Shown one piece after another: positions 1 through 6,478 of a stretch of DNA of 11,103 bases. This DNA is from an uncultured bacterium (GTDB lineage Bacteria; Bacillota; Clostridia; Oscillospirales; Oscillospiraceae), in the NCBI GenBank assembly GCA_905214155.1, contig CAJMLC010000053.1, forward strand, positions 1-11,103. Reading direction: 5' to 3'. The notes under the pieces were generated by a model, which was given only the letters and a program-made list of their open reading frames with translations, did no database searches and had not been told where the DNA came from. Each line of letters starts with the position of its first letter. The first letter of the stretch is position 1. Position numbers and translations under genes: made by a program.

Positions 1-1
1 A

Positions 2-385
2 TATCTTGAGCGCGGGAACATCGAGGTCGCGCCGCTGGCCTATATGCGCGGCCGCACGCTCGACGACAGCTTCATCATCTTGGACGAAGCGCAGAACACG
101 ACGCGCGAGCAGATGAAGATGTTCCTGACGCGCCTTGGCTTTGGCTCGAAAATCGTCATCACCGGCGACGTCACGCAGATCGACCTGCCGGGCGATAAGG
201 TCAGCGGCCTGAAAGAGGCCATCCGCGTGCTCGACGGCGTGGAGGACATTCAGATCTGCAAGCTGACGGCCAGCGACGTCGTGCGACATGTGCTTGTGCA
301 GCGGATCGTCGCCGCCTACGATGCCTACGAAAAAACGCGCCCGCCCGAGCAGCCGCGCAAATTTATAAAGAGGAATCCGAAATGA
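2..385 (+). CDS. phoH: PhoH family ATPase, C-terminal part (5' end outside window)
   Basis: This is the last 127 codons of a PhoH-like P-loop ATPase (PhoL/YbeZ type); the frame is open from base 2, so the start lies upstream of the window. The visible part holds the Walker B stretch FIILDEAQ (fragment residues 24-31), an arginine-rich RGRTLDDSF lead-in and the ITGDVTQIDLP segment that follows in this family; the Walker A motif must lie upstream. PhoH proteins are cytoplasmic NTPases linked to RNA metabolism and very often sit next to ybeY, as here. The stop TGA overlaps the ybeY start in an ATGA arrangement, suggesting translational coupling. The family call is firm; the exact biochemical role of PhoH proteins is not settled. 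Confidence 0.93.
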   Translation, partial: YLERGNIEVAPLAYMRGRTLDDSFIILDEAQNTTREQMKMFLTRLGFGSKIVITGDVTQIDLPGDKVSGLKEAIRVLDGVEDIQICKLTASDVVRHVLVQRIVAAYDAYEKTRPPEQPRKFIKRNPK

Positions 386-879
386 AACATTCCATTGTCA
401 TCACAAGTGAAAAGAAGGGCCTCGCCACGATCCCCGTCCGGCAGCACATCAAACGCTGCATCACGGCGGCGCTCGACGTGCAGGGCGTGGACGTTCCCTG
501 CGAGATCAACGTCCTCGTCACCGACGACGCGGGCATCCGCGCCATCAACAAGGCGTACCGCGACATCGACCGCGCGACCGACGTGCTCTCGTTCCCGATG
601 TTCGAATTGACGCCCGGCGAACTGCCCGAGGACTGGAGCGAATACCGTGATCCGGCGACGCATAAGGTCCCGCTTGGCGACATGGCCATCTCGCTCGAGC
701 GCGCGAAGGCGCAGGCCGCCGAATTCGGCCACAGCGCGGAGCGCGAGGTCGGCTATCTGACGATCCACTCGGTGCTGCACCTGCTTGGCTATGACCACGT
801 AGACGAGGGCCCGATGAAAAAACAGATGCGCGCGCGCGAAGAGGCCATCCTCGCCGAGGTCGAGCTGCCGCGCGCATAA
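382..879 (+). CDS. ybeY: Endoribonuclease YbeY (16S rRNA maturation factor)
   Basis: This 165-residue protein is a metal-dependent single-strand endoribonuclease of the UPF0054 family, which acts in 16S rRNA 3'-end maturation and 70S ribosome quality control. The diagnostic zinc site H-x3-H-x5-H is present as HSVLHLLGYDH (H129, H133, H139). Upstream, the conserved RDIDRATDVLSFP segment (residues 60-72) and LGDMAIS (98-104) are also visible. Length is normal for the family. The ATG at 382 overlaps the phoH stop and has an AAAGAGG-like ribosome binding site about 9 nt upstream. Neighbours phoH and era are the classic partners. In many Firmicutes dgkA and cdd lie between ybeY and era; here they are absent from this position. 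Confidence 0.97.
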   Translation: MKHSIVITSEKKGLATIPVRQHIKRCITAALDVQGVDVPCEINVLVTDDAGIRAINKAYRDIDRATDVLSFPMFELTPGELPEDWSEYRDPATHKVPLGDMAISLERAKAQAAEFGHSAEREVGYLTIHSVLHLLGYDHVDEGPMKKQMRAREEAILAEVELPRA

Positions 880-893
880 GAAGGAGCATACGA

Positions 894-1787
894 ATGAAAA
901 CGAAATCCGCCATGATCACGATCGCTGGCCGCCCGAACGTCGGCAAATCCACGCTGACAAACGCGCTTGTCGGCGAAAAAATCGCAATCGTTTCCCATAA
1001 GCCGCAGACGACGCGCAACCGCATCTGCGCCATTCTGAACCGCAAGGACACGCAGCTCGTCTTCATCGACACGCCGGGCTTCCATCGCCCGCGCACCAAA
1101 CTCGGCGACTACATGGTCAATGTCGTCAAGGAATCCATCGTCGACGTCGATGCGATCTTGCTGATCGTCGAGCCGATCGCCAACGTCGGCGAGCAGGAGC
1201 TGGCCCTCATCGAGCAGTGCAAGGCCGCCGGGGCTCCGACCATCCTGGTCATCAACAAGATCGACACCGTGGAAAAAGAGGCGCTCCTGCCCGTGATCGC
1301 GGCCTACTCCGCCCACATGGACTTTGCCTCCGTCATCCCAATCAGCGCCAAGTGGCACGATGGGCTCGGCACACTGCTCGAAGAGTGCGAAAAGTACGCG
1401 CAGCCGGGGCCGCAGCTCTTCCCGGACGATGTTGTGACCGACATGCCTGAAAAGCAGGTCATGGCCGAGATCATCCGCGAAAAGCTGCTGTGGAACCTCG
1501 AGAAGGAGATCCCGCACGGCACCGCCGTCGAGATCACGAAGTTCTCCGAGCGCGACGACGGCATCATCGACATCGACGCGACGATCTACTGCGAAAAGCA
1601 GAGCCACAAAGGCATCATCATCGGCAAGCATGGGGAGATGCTGAAGAAGATCAGCTCCGCCGCCCGGGCCGACTGTGAACGCTTTATGGGCACAAAGGTC
1701 TATCTTCAGACCTGGGTGCGCGTGAAGGAGCACTGGCGCGACAGTGACTACCTGATCTCCAACTTCGGCTACAGCCGCGAGAGCTGA
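894..1787 (+). CDS. era: GTPase Era
   Basis: Era is an essential GTPase that binds the 3' end of 16S rRNA and helps assemble the 30S subunit. At 297 residues it is the usual length. The G1 loop GRPNVGKS is at 12-19, the G2 region QTTRNR around 38-43, G3 DTPG at 59-62, G4 NKID at 121-124 and G5 SAK at 151-153. The C-terminal KH domain carries the GKHG loop (244-247) and the family ending WVRVKEHWRDS (275-285). A clear AAGGAG (881-886) sits 7 nt before the ATG. It is co-directional with ybeY (14-nt gap) and overlaps the next gene by one base (TGATG). The usual Firmicutes follower recO is not seen. Confidence 0.98.
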   Translation: MKTKSAMITIAGRPNVGKSTLTNALVGEKIAIVSHKPQTTRNRICAILNRKDTQLVFIDTPGFHRPRTKLGDYMVNVVKESIVDVDAILLIVEPIANVGEQELALIEQCKAAGAPTILVINKIDTVEKEALLPVIAAYSAHMDFASVIPISAKWHDGLGTLLEECEKYAQPGPQLFPDDVVTDMPEKQVMAEIIREKLLWNLEKEIPHGTAVEITKFSERDDGIIDIDATIYCEKQSHKGIIIGKHGEMLKKISSAARADCERFMGTKVYLQTWVRVKEHWRDSDYLISNFGYSRES

Positions 1788-2242
1788 TGGCGCATAACAT
1801 TCTGGTCTGCGCGCTGCTCGCGATGGCCCCGGTGGTGGAGCTGCGCGGGGCGCTCCCGGCAGGGCTGGCCATGGGCATTCCGGCGCTGCCGCTCTATCTG
1901 CTCTGCGTCGTGTGCAATCTGATCCCCGTGCCATTCATCATTGTCTTCATCCGCCGGATCCTCAGCTGGATGGCGCGCCGCGGCGGAAGGCTGGGGAAGA
2001 TCGCAGCCTTTGTCGAACGTCACGCGCACAAAAAGCTTGAAATCTACCGGAAATATGAGATGCTGGGCCTCTTCATCCTCGTCGCCATCCCCCTGCCAGG
2101 TACCGGCGCATGGACGGGCGCGCTCATCGCGGGTCTGCGTGATTTGCGGCTGCGGTATGCGCTTCCGGTCATCGGTGCAGGCGTCGCCGCGGCGGGGATC
2201 ATCATGCTGGCCCTCAGCCACGGCGTCGCGGTAATCTTTTGA
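1787..2242 (+). CDS. Small integral membrane protein, PF06695/COG2426 family ('small multidrug export' type)
   Basis: This is a 151-residue hydrophobic protein with about four membrane segments (roughly residues 3-17, 31-55, 92-115 and 124-148) and a basic cytoplasmic stretch between them (56-91). Two conserved blocks identify the family: ELRGALP (18-24) and PLPGTGAWTG (102-111). PF06695 is named a small multidrug exporter, but direct transport evidence is thin, so the substrate should be treated as unknown; the PGTG block loosely recalls DedA-type proteins. The ATG overlaps the era stop by one base with no strong ribosome binding site, so it is probably translated by coupling to era. A strong terminator follows directly. 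Confidence 0.85.
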   Translation: MAHNILVCALLAMAPVVELRGALPAGLAMGIPALPLYLLCVVCNLIPVPFIIVFIRRILSWMARRGGRLGKIAAFVERHAHKKLEIYRKYEMLGLFILVAIPLPGTGAWTGALIAGLRDLRLRYALPVIGAGVAAAGIIMLALSHGVAVIF

Positions 2243-2248
2243 TACAAC

Positions 2249-2287
2249 AAAAAACGCATCCGTATCGATGATACGGATGCGTTTTTT
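2249..2287. terminator. Bidirectional intrinsic terminator between convergent genes
   Basis: This is a perfect hairpin: the 18-nt arm 2249-2266 pairs with 2270-2287 around a 3-nt loop (GAT). The base of the stem is six A's on the left and six or more T's on the right, so it works as a rho-independent terminator on either strand. It lies 7 bp after the stop of the membrane-protein gene and 7 bp after the stop of the convergent GNAT gene, ending both transcription units. Confidence 0.95.
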
Positions 2288-2293
2288 TGATTC

Positions 2294-2842
2294 TCATAGA
2301 AATTTCACCATGATGCGCTCGTCGTGATATGTGCCGTCCTTCAGGCGGAATGCGCGCGGCGTACAGCCGAAGTCCTCAAATCCGAGCGAACGGTAGAGGT
2401 GGATGGCGCGCACATTGTCCGCGAACACGCCAAGCTCGATCTGCTCAAATCCGTTTTCCCGCGCCTGCGCGACCGCGATCTGGAGCATCGCGCGCCCAAG
2501 GCCGCAGCCGCAGTACGCCGCCTGGATCGATACGCCGAGGCTCGCGCGGTGCTGCATCTTGAAGTGTGCGCGAAAGCGCTGGATGCCGAGATCGCCGACG
2601 ACGTTTCCGCCGTCAAAGGCCGTCACGGCAAAGTTCTGTGCATCCTCCGCCATTCCTTGCAGCCACGCGCCCAGCGCCGCCGTGTCCAGCGTACATTCCT
2701 CGGGATACCGCGCCATGAACGGCGTCTCGCCGGAGGTGACCACGCGGTGCGCCGCAAGCGAGGCCGCGTCCTTTGGCTCCGCGCTCCGGATGGCCAGCAC
2801 GCGGCCATCCGGCAGGGGATAGGCCGTCTCTGCGATCCGCAT
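2294..2842 (-). CDS. GNAT family N-acetyltransferase
   Basis: This 182-residue cytoplasmic protein has the GNAT fold signatures. LGVSIQ (102-107) leads into the acetyl-CoA pyrophosphate-binding loop GCGLGRA (112-118). This is followed by the motif B pattern N-x2-AIHLY-x3-GF (143-155), typical of the RimI/RimJ-like and YhhY-like branches. The N-terminal half, with LAIRSAEPKDAASL (16-29), is the usual first strand and helix. It should transfer an acetyl group from acetyl-CoA to an amine, but the substrate cannot be told from sequence. The ATG lies 3 bp after the stop of the upstream zinc-ribbon gene and lacks a strong ribosome binding site, so the two are probably co-transcribed and coupled. 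A shared terminator closes the unit. Confidence 0.92.
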   Translation of the reverse strand: MRIAETAYPLPDGRVLAIRSAEPKDAASLAAHRVVTSGETPFMARYPEECTLDTAALGAWLQGMAEDAQNFAVTAFDGGNVVGDLGIQRFRAHFKMQHRASLGVSIQAAYCGCGLGRAMLQIAVAQARENGFEQIELGVFADNVRAIHLYRSLGFEDFGCTPRAFRLKDGTYHDERIMVKFL

Positions 2843-2845
2843 CGG

Positions 2846-3073
2846 TCAGTCCCCGACGCCGGGGCCGATGACCTTGCCCACATGCCACAGCTGTGCTGCA
2901 GTCTTTGCCGCCTGCATACGCCCGTCATCGCCCTCAAACGCGGTATATGCCGTATGCGCCCCGCAGTCCGGGCATTCCACATACACGCACCAGCCGTTTT
3001 CCTCCTGCATCACACCGGGGCCGCCGCAGAACGGGCAGTCCTCCAGCTCGATTTCATAGATCGGATCCATCAT
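2846..3073 (-). CDS. Small zinc-ribbon protein, Lar-like (restriction-alleviation type fold)
   Basis: A 75-residue protein with two zinc knuckles, CPFCGG (C13, C16) and CPDCG (C34, C37), followed by an alanine-rich helix ending AAQLWHVGK. This arrangement matches the Lar family (PF14354), small proteins common in phages and Clostridia. E. coli Lar modulates type I restriction, but most homologues are uncharacterised and that role should not be assumed. There are two in-frame ATGs (3073 and 3070). The AAGGAG (complement of 3081-3086) is 7 nt from the first and 10 nt from the second, which favours 3073. A promoter is visible upstream and a GNAT gene follows 3 bp downstream. No prophage or restriction genes are nearby. 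Confidence 0.75.
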   Translation of the reverse strand: MMDPIYEIELEDCPFCGGPGVMQEENGWCVYVECPDCGAHTAYTAFEGDDGRMQAAKTAAQLWHVGKVIGPGVGD

Positions 3074-3092
3074 CCGCTGCCTCCTTCACTTA

Positions 3093-3108
3093 CGCCGCAT
3101 CGGCGGCG
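3093..3108 (-). other. Small GC-rich hairpin in the leader of the zinc-ribbon gene
   Basis: CGCCGC (3093-3098) and GCGGCG (3103-3108) form a 6-bp stem with a 4-nt loop. It falls in the short leader between the predicted transcription start (about 3116) and the ribosome binding site. No T-run follows, so it is not a terminator. Any role is unknown. Confidence 0.4.
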
Positions 3109-3122
3109 CACACAGTTTTTAC

Positions 3123-3151
3123 AGTGTACCACACTTTTCCGCAACTTACAA
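3123..3151 (-). promoter_or_regulatory. Sigma-A promoter for the zinc-ribbon/GNAT unit
   Basis: Read on the minus strand, TTGTAA (complement of 3146-3151) is followed after 17 bp by TACACT (complement of 3123-3128), with TGG just before it as an extended -10. The start of transcription would be near 3116, giving a leader of about 43 nt. Spacing is ideal and both boxes match consensus at four of six positions. Confidence 0.65.
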
Positions 3152-3396
3152 CTGCGTCTTTTGCGCAGTACAGTTCAGTTCGGCCATTTTACCAAAACTG
3201 CTTTCTTTCCGGAACGGTTTTGCAAGCAGATAAACAAAATTTTTCATAATTCTCTGTACGGCGGACGTTCGTTTTTTTGCAATTCTAGTGTTTATATCGT
3301 TAAATTATCATTGATTATATTCATAGATCATCATATTTCGCGCTTTTTAGGTAATTAAACAGGAGCAAAAACTTCACAAAAACAAGAAATTTGGAA
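3152..3396. other. AT-rich intergenic region without a gene
   Basis: About 245 bp separate the two divergent promoters. The composition is clearly AT-rich compared with the GC-rich genes on both sides, especially 3230-3390. I see no plausible coding frame with a ribosome binding site, no tRNA-like fold and no strong inverted repeat. It may hold regulator sites for the opp operon; a weak CodY-like stretch at 3237-3251 was considered and not accepted. Confidence 0.6.
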
Positions 3397-3425
3397 TTGA
3401 CAGACGGACAGAAAACGGATATGAT
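3397..3425 (+). promoter_or_regulatory. Consensus sigma-A promoter of the opp operon
   Basis: A perfect -35 box TTGACA (3397-3402) is followed by a 17-bp spacer and TATGAT (3420-3425), one base off the consensus -10. Transcription should begin near 3432, about 38 nt before the oppB GTG at 3470. This position rules out the in-frame TTG at 3425 as the oppB start, because it lies inside the -10 box. Confidence 0.9.
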
Positions 3426-3469
3426 TGTTAATATTAATTTTACAAACTTGCAAATGGGAGGTTCATGGT

Positions 3470-4381
3470 GTGGCTCGGTATGTGATCAAGCGCATCCTGC
3501 TTGCGCTTTTGACGATTTTTATCATCTGTGCGCTCACGTTCTTTCTGATGCACGCAGTGCCCGGCGGCCCGTTCAACCGCGAAAAGGCGCTCGACGCGGC
3601 GACCATTCAGGCGCTGGAGGAGCGGTACGGATTGAATCGGCCGGTCGGGGAGCAGTTCCTGTCCTATATGAAAAATGTCCTGAAGGGCGACTTCGGAGTC
3701 TCGCTGAAGAACGGGCGCAATATCACGGACATCTTCAAGGATTCGTTCCCGATCTCGGCCAAGCTCGGCCTGATGGCTATCGCGGTGGCGCTGGTGTGCG
3801 GCGTGATCTTCGGCTCGCTCGCAGCGCTGATGCGCAATAAGCTGCCGGACCGGATCATCGTCTTCTTCTCAACGCTCTTTACCGCCGTGCCGAGCTTCGT
3901 GCTGGCGACGCTGCTTTTGCTGGTGTTCGCCATCAAGCTCGGCTGGGTCCCGGTCTGGAGCACGACCGACGTCCACTATACGCTCCCGGTCATCGCGCTT
4001 GCGGCCTATCCGATGGCCTATACCACGCGCCTGGCGAAGACGAGCATGCTCGACGCGCTCAGCCAGGACTATATCCGCACGGCCAAGGCCAAGGGCGTCC
4101 GCCGCTGGAAGATCATCTTCAAGCACGCGCTGCGCAATTCGCTCGTCCCGGTCATCACCTACGCCGGCCCGCAGATCGCCTACATCATCACCGGCTCGAT
4201 GGTCGTCGAGACCATCTTTACCGTCGGCGGCATCGGCAGCAAATTCGTCAGCGCCATCACCAACCGCGACTATACGCTCATCATGGGCACGACGATCTTC
4301 CTCGCGACGCTCATGGTGATGGCCACGCTGATCTGCGATCTGCTCTACAAGGTCGTCGACCCGCGCATCAAATACGAGTAA
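3470..4381 (+). CDS. oppB: Oligopeptide ABC transporter permease OppB
   Basis: This 303-residue inner-membrane permease of the binding-protein-dependent family (BPD_transp_1) forms half of the peptide channel. The N-terminus MARYVIKRILLALLTIF has the typical OppB/DppB basic start and first membrane segment, followed by MHAVPGGPF (27-35), the family's 'PGDP'-like turn. About six membrane segments are visible. The cytoplasmic EAA loop, which docks to the ATPases, is DYIRTAKAKGVRRWKIIFKHALRN (200-223), and the protein ends in the family signature VDPRIKYE. I place the start at GTG 3470 because GGGAGG (3456-3461) lies 8 nt upstream and no other in-frame start fits both this site and the promoter. 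The ATG at 3465 is out of frame. The oppC start is 13 bp downstream. Confidence 0.94.
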   Translation: MARYVIKRILLALLTIFIICALTFFLMHAVPGGPFNREKALDAATIQALEERYGLNRPVGEQFLSYMKNVLKGDFGVSLKNGRNITDIFKDSFPISAKLGLMAIAVALVCGVIFGSLAALMRNKLPDRIIVFFSTLFTAVPSFVLATLLLLVFAIKLGWVPVWSTTDVHYTLPVIALAAYPMAYTTRLAKTSMLDALSQDYIRTAKAKGVRRWKIIFKHALRNSLVPVITYAGPQIAYIITGSMVVETIFTVGGIGSKFVSAITNRDYTLIMGTTIFLATLMVMATLICDLLYKVVDPRIKYE

Positions 4382-4394
4382 AGGAGGGCGCATC

Positions 4395-5471
4395 GTGGAC
4401 AAGCAATATGATCCGAACGTGACGCCGAAAAAGCAAGTCTTCAGCGCCCAGATCGACCTGAAGAAATTCGAAAAGGCGACCGAAGAGGAAAAGAAGCAGC
4501 AGGACGTCATGAGCGAGAGCACCACGTTCTTCCGCGACGGCATGCGCAAGCTGATGAAAAATCCGCTGGCCGTGCTCAGTCTTGTGCTCCTTGCCGTCAT
4601 CCTCATCACCATCATCGTCGCGCCGATGATCGTTCCTTATAAATATGAGGAGATCATGTCCATCAACGGCAAGCGCGACAAGGGCGCGAAAAATCTCGCT
4701 CCGTTTACCTACAGCAAGATGGAACAGCAGTACATCGACCAGGGCGGCACGCGCTTCCCGCACATCTTCGGCACCGACGAACAGTGCCGCGACTATTTCA
4801 TCCGCGTCGTCTACGGCACGCGCGTCTCGCTGAGCATCGGCGTGTTTGCGAGCCTCATCGTGCTCATCATCGGCATGATCTACGGCAGTATCTCCGGCTA
4901 CGTCGGCGGACGGACCGACCTGATCATGATGCGCATCGTCGACATCATCTATTCTCTGCCGGATATGCTGGTCATCATCCTCATCTCCGTCGTGCTCGAT
5001 CAGGTGCTCGACCTGACCGGCTCGCCGCTGGCAAAGCTCGGCACGAACATGGTCTCCATCTTTATTGTCTTCGGTCTGCTCTACTGGGTCGGCATGGCGC
5101 GATTGATCCGCGGCCAGATCCTCTCCATCAAGCAGAACGAGTACATCCTCGCCGCCCGCGCCATCGGCGCGAAGCCCGGCCGTATCATCAAGCGGCACAT
5201 CCTGCCGAACTGTCTTTCGGTCATCATCATCTCCGCGGCCCTGCAGGTGCCGTCCGCCATCTTCACCGAGAGCTACCTGAGCTTCCTCGGCCTGGGCGTC
5301 CGCGCGCCGATGCCGTCGCTCGGCTCGCTGGCGAACGCCGCGCGCGAGGGCCTGCAGAGCTATCCGTATAAGCTGGTGTTCCCGGCGCTGACGATCTGCC
5401 TGATCGTGCTGAGCCTCAACCTGCTCGGCGACGGCCTGCGGGATGCCTTTGACCCGAAGCTGAAGAGGTGA
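4395..5471 (+). CDS. oppC: Oligopeptide ABC transporter permease OppC
   Basis: This second membrane subunit has 358 residues, long for OppC. A charged cytoplasmic extension (about 1-55) precedes the OppC_N-type first membrane segment (57-80). An extracellular loop of about 60 residues leads to FGTDEQCRDYFIRVVYGTR (125-143), a variant of the family's 'GTDxxGRDxxSRxxYGxR' entry motif in which E-Q-C replaces the usual glycine-bearing stretch. About five further membrane segments follow. The EAA loop is NEYILAARAIGAKPGRIIKRH (248-268), then LGLGVRAPMPSLG (298-310) and the closing GDGLRDAFDPKLKR. It starts with GTG, backed by AAGGAGG (4381-4387) at 7 nt. It lies 13 bp after oppB and 5 bp before the oppD ATG. 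Confidence 0.94.
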   Translation: MDKQYDPNVTPKKQVFSAQIDLKKFEKATEEEKKQQDVMSESTTFFRDGMRKLMKNPLAVLSLVLLAVILITIIVAPMIVPYKYEEIMSINGKRDKGAKNLAPFTYSKMEQQYIDQGGTRFPHIFGTDEQCRDYFIRVVYGTRVSLSIGVFASLIVLIIGMIYGSISGYVGGRTDLIMMRIVDIIYSLPDMLVIILISVVLDQVLDLTGSPLAKLGTNMVSIFIVFGLLYWVGMARLIRGQILSIKQNEYILAARAIGAKPGRIIKRHILPNCLSVIIISAALQVPSAIFTESYLSFLGLGVRAPMPSLGSLANAAREGLQSYPYKLVFPALTICLIVLSLNLLGDGLRDAFDPKLKR

Positions 5472-5476
5472 TCGAT

Positions 5477-6478
5477 ATGAGTGAACATCTTCTGAGCGTG
5501 CAGGATCTGCACACCTCCTTCTTTACCGATTCCGGCGAGGTCCACGCCGTCAACGGCGTGTCGTTCAATCTCGACCCTGGCGAAGTGCTCGGCATCGTGG
5601 GCGAATCCGGCTCCGGCAAGAGCGTGACGGCCTATTCCATCATGCAGATCCTGGCCGATACCGGCCGGATCACCTCCGGACACATTCTCTACAAAGGGCA
5701 GGATCTCACGACATGGGACGCCCGGCAGATGAGCGGATTCCGCGGCAAGTGCTGTTCCATCGTCTTCCAGGATCCAATGACGAGCCTCAATCCCGTCTTT
5801 ACCATCGGCAGCCAGCTGCGCGAGGCCATCGAGCTGCACACGAGCCACAAGGGCAAGGCGTCTCTCGCCCGTGCGATCGAAATGCTGGAGCTTGTCGGCA
5901 TCAACGAGCCGCAGAAGCGCGTCAAGCAGTATCCGCATGAACTCTCCGGCGGTATGCGCCAGCGCGTCATGATCGCAATGGCCCTCGCCTGCGAACCGGA
6001 CATCCTGATCGCCGACGAGCCGACCACCGCCCTCGACGTCACCATCCAAGCCCAGATCCTTGAGCTGATGCAGAGTCTGCAGAAAAAGATGGGCATGGCG
6101 GTCATCCTCGTCACGCACGACCTCGGCGTCATTGCCGATATGTGCGACAACATCATCGTCATGTACGGCGGCCATATCTGCGAGCGCGGCACCGCCGATG
6201 AGATCTTCTACAATCCGCGTCATGAGTATACCAAGGGCCTGCTCCGCTCCATCCCGAATGTCAACAACATGAAGGAGAAGCTCATCCCCATCGCCGGTAC
6301 GCCCATCAACGTACTCAATCTGCCGAAGGGCTGCGCGTTCTGTGCGCGCTGCGACGAGGCGATGAAAATCTGCCTCGAGGAGCAGCCCGAAGAGCTGACC
6401 ATCAACGACAACCATAAGGCGTCCTGCTGGATGAACGTCCGCCGGATGCTTGAAGAGGAAGGAGGCGGCACACAATGA
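5477..6478 (+). CDS. oppD: Oligopeptide ABC transporter ATPase OppD
   Basis: This 333-residue cytoplasmic ATP-binding subunit pairs with OppF to drive import. The motifs run in order: Walker A GESGSGKS (42-49), Q-loop Q98, signature LSGGMRQR (156-163), Walker B ILIADE (176-181) and switch histidine H214. The C-terminal oligo_HPY-type extension carries a cysteine cluster, C286-x2-C289-x2-C292-x6-C299 plus C317, the pattern that binds a [4Fe-4S] cluster in characterised DppD-type ATPases. ATG 5477 is chosen over the in-frame GTG at 5468: GAAGAGG (5462-5468) is 8 nt before the ATG, whereas the GTG overlaps that site. The stop overlaps the oppF start (ATGA), so the two ATPases are probably coupled in translation. 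Confidence 0.96.
   Translation: MSEHLLSVQDLHTSFFTDSGEVHAVNGVSFNLDPGEVLGIVGESGSGKSVTAYSIMQILADTGRITSGHILYKGQDLTTWDARQMSGFRGKCCSIVFQDPMTSLNPVFTIGSQLREAIELHTSHKGKASLARAIEMLELVGINEPQKRVKQYPHELSGGMRQRVMIAMALACEPDILIADEPTTALDVTIQAQILELMQSLQKKMGMAVILVTHDLGVIADMCDNIIVMYGGHICERGTADEIFYNPRHEYTKGLLRSIPNVNNMKEKLIPIAGTPINVLNLPKGCAFCARCDEAMKICLEEQPEELTINDNHKASCWMNVRRMLEEEGGGTQ

Noticed and set aside
3237..3251. CodY-box-like sequence upstream of the opp promoter
   Set aside because: It has four mismatches to the 15-bp consensus within AT-rich DNA, where such matches arise by chance.
2324..3358. A 344-codon plus-strand open frame across the zinc-ribbon and GNAT genes
   Set aside because: It is the antisense shadow of two well-supported minus-strand genes and has no domain or ribosome binding site of its own.
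3425..3469. TTG at 3425 as the oppB start, giving a 318-residue protein
   Set aside because: The TTG lies inside the -10 box of the opp promoter and has no ribosome binding site. GTG 3470 has GGGAGG at 8 nt and gives the family-typical N-terminus.
5468..5476. GTG at 5468 as the oppD start
   Set aside because: It overlaps the GAAGAGG ribosome binding site and the oppC stop. ATG 5477 is correctly spaced and begins at the family-typical position.
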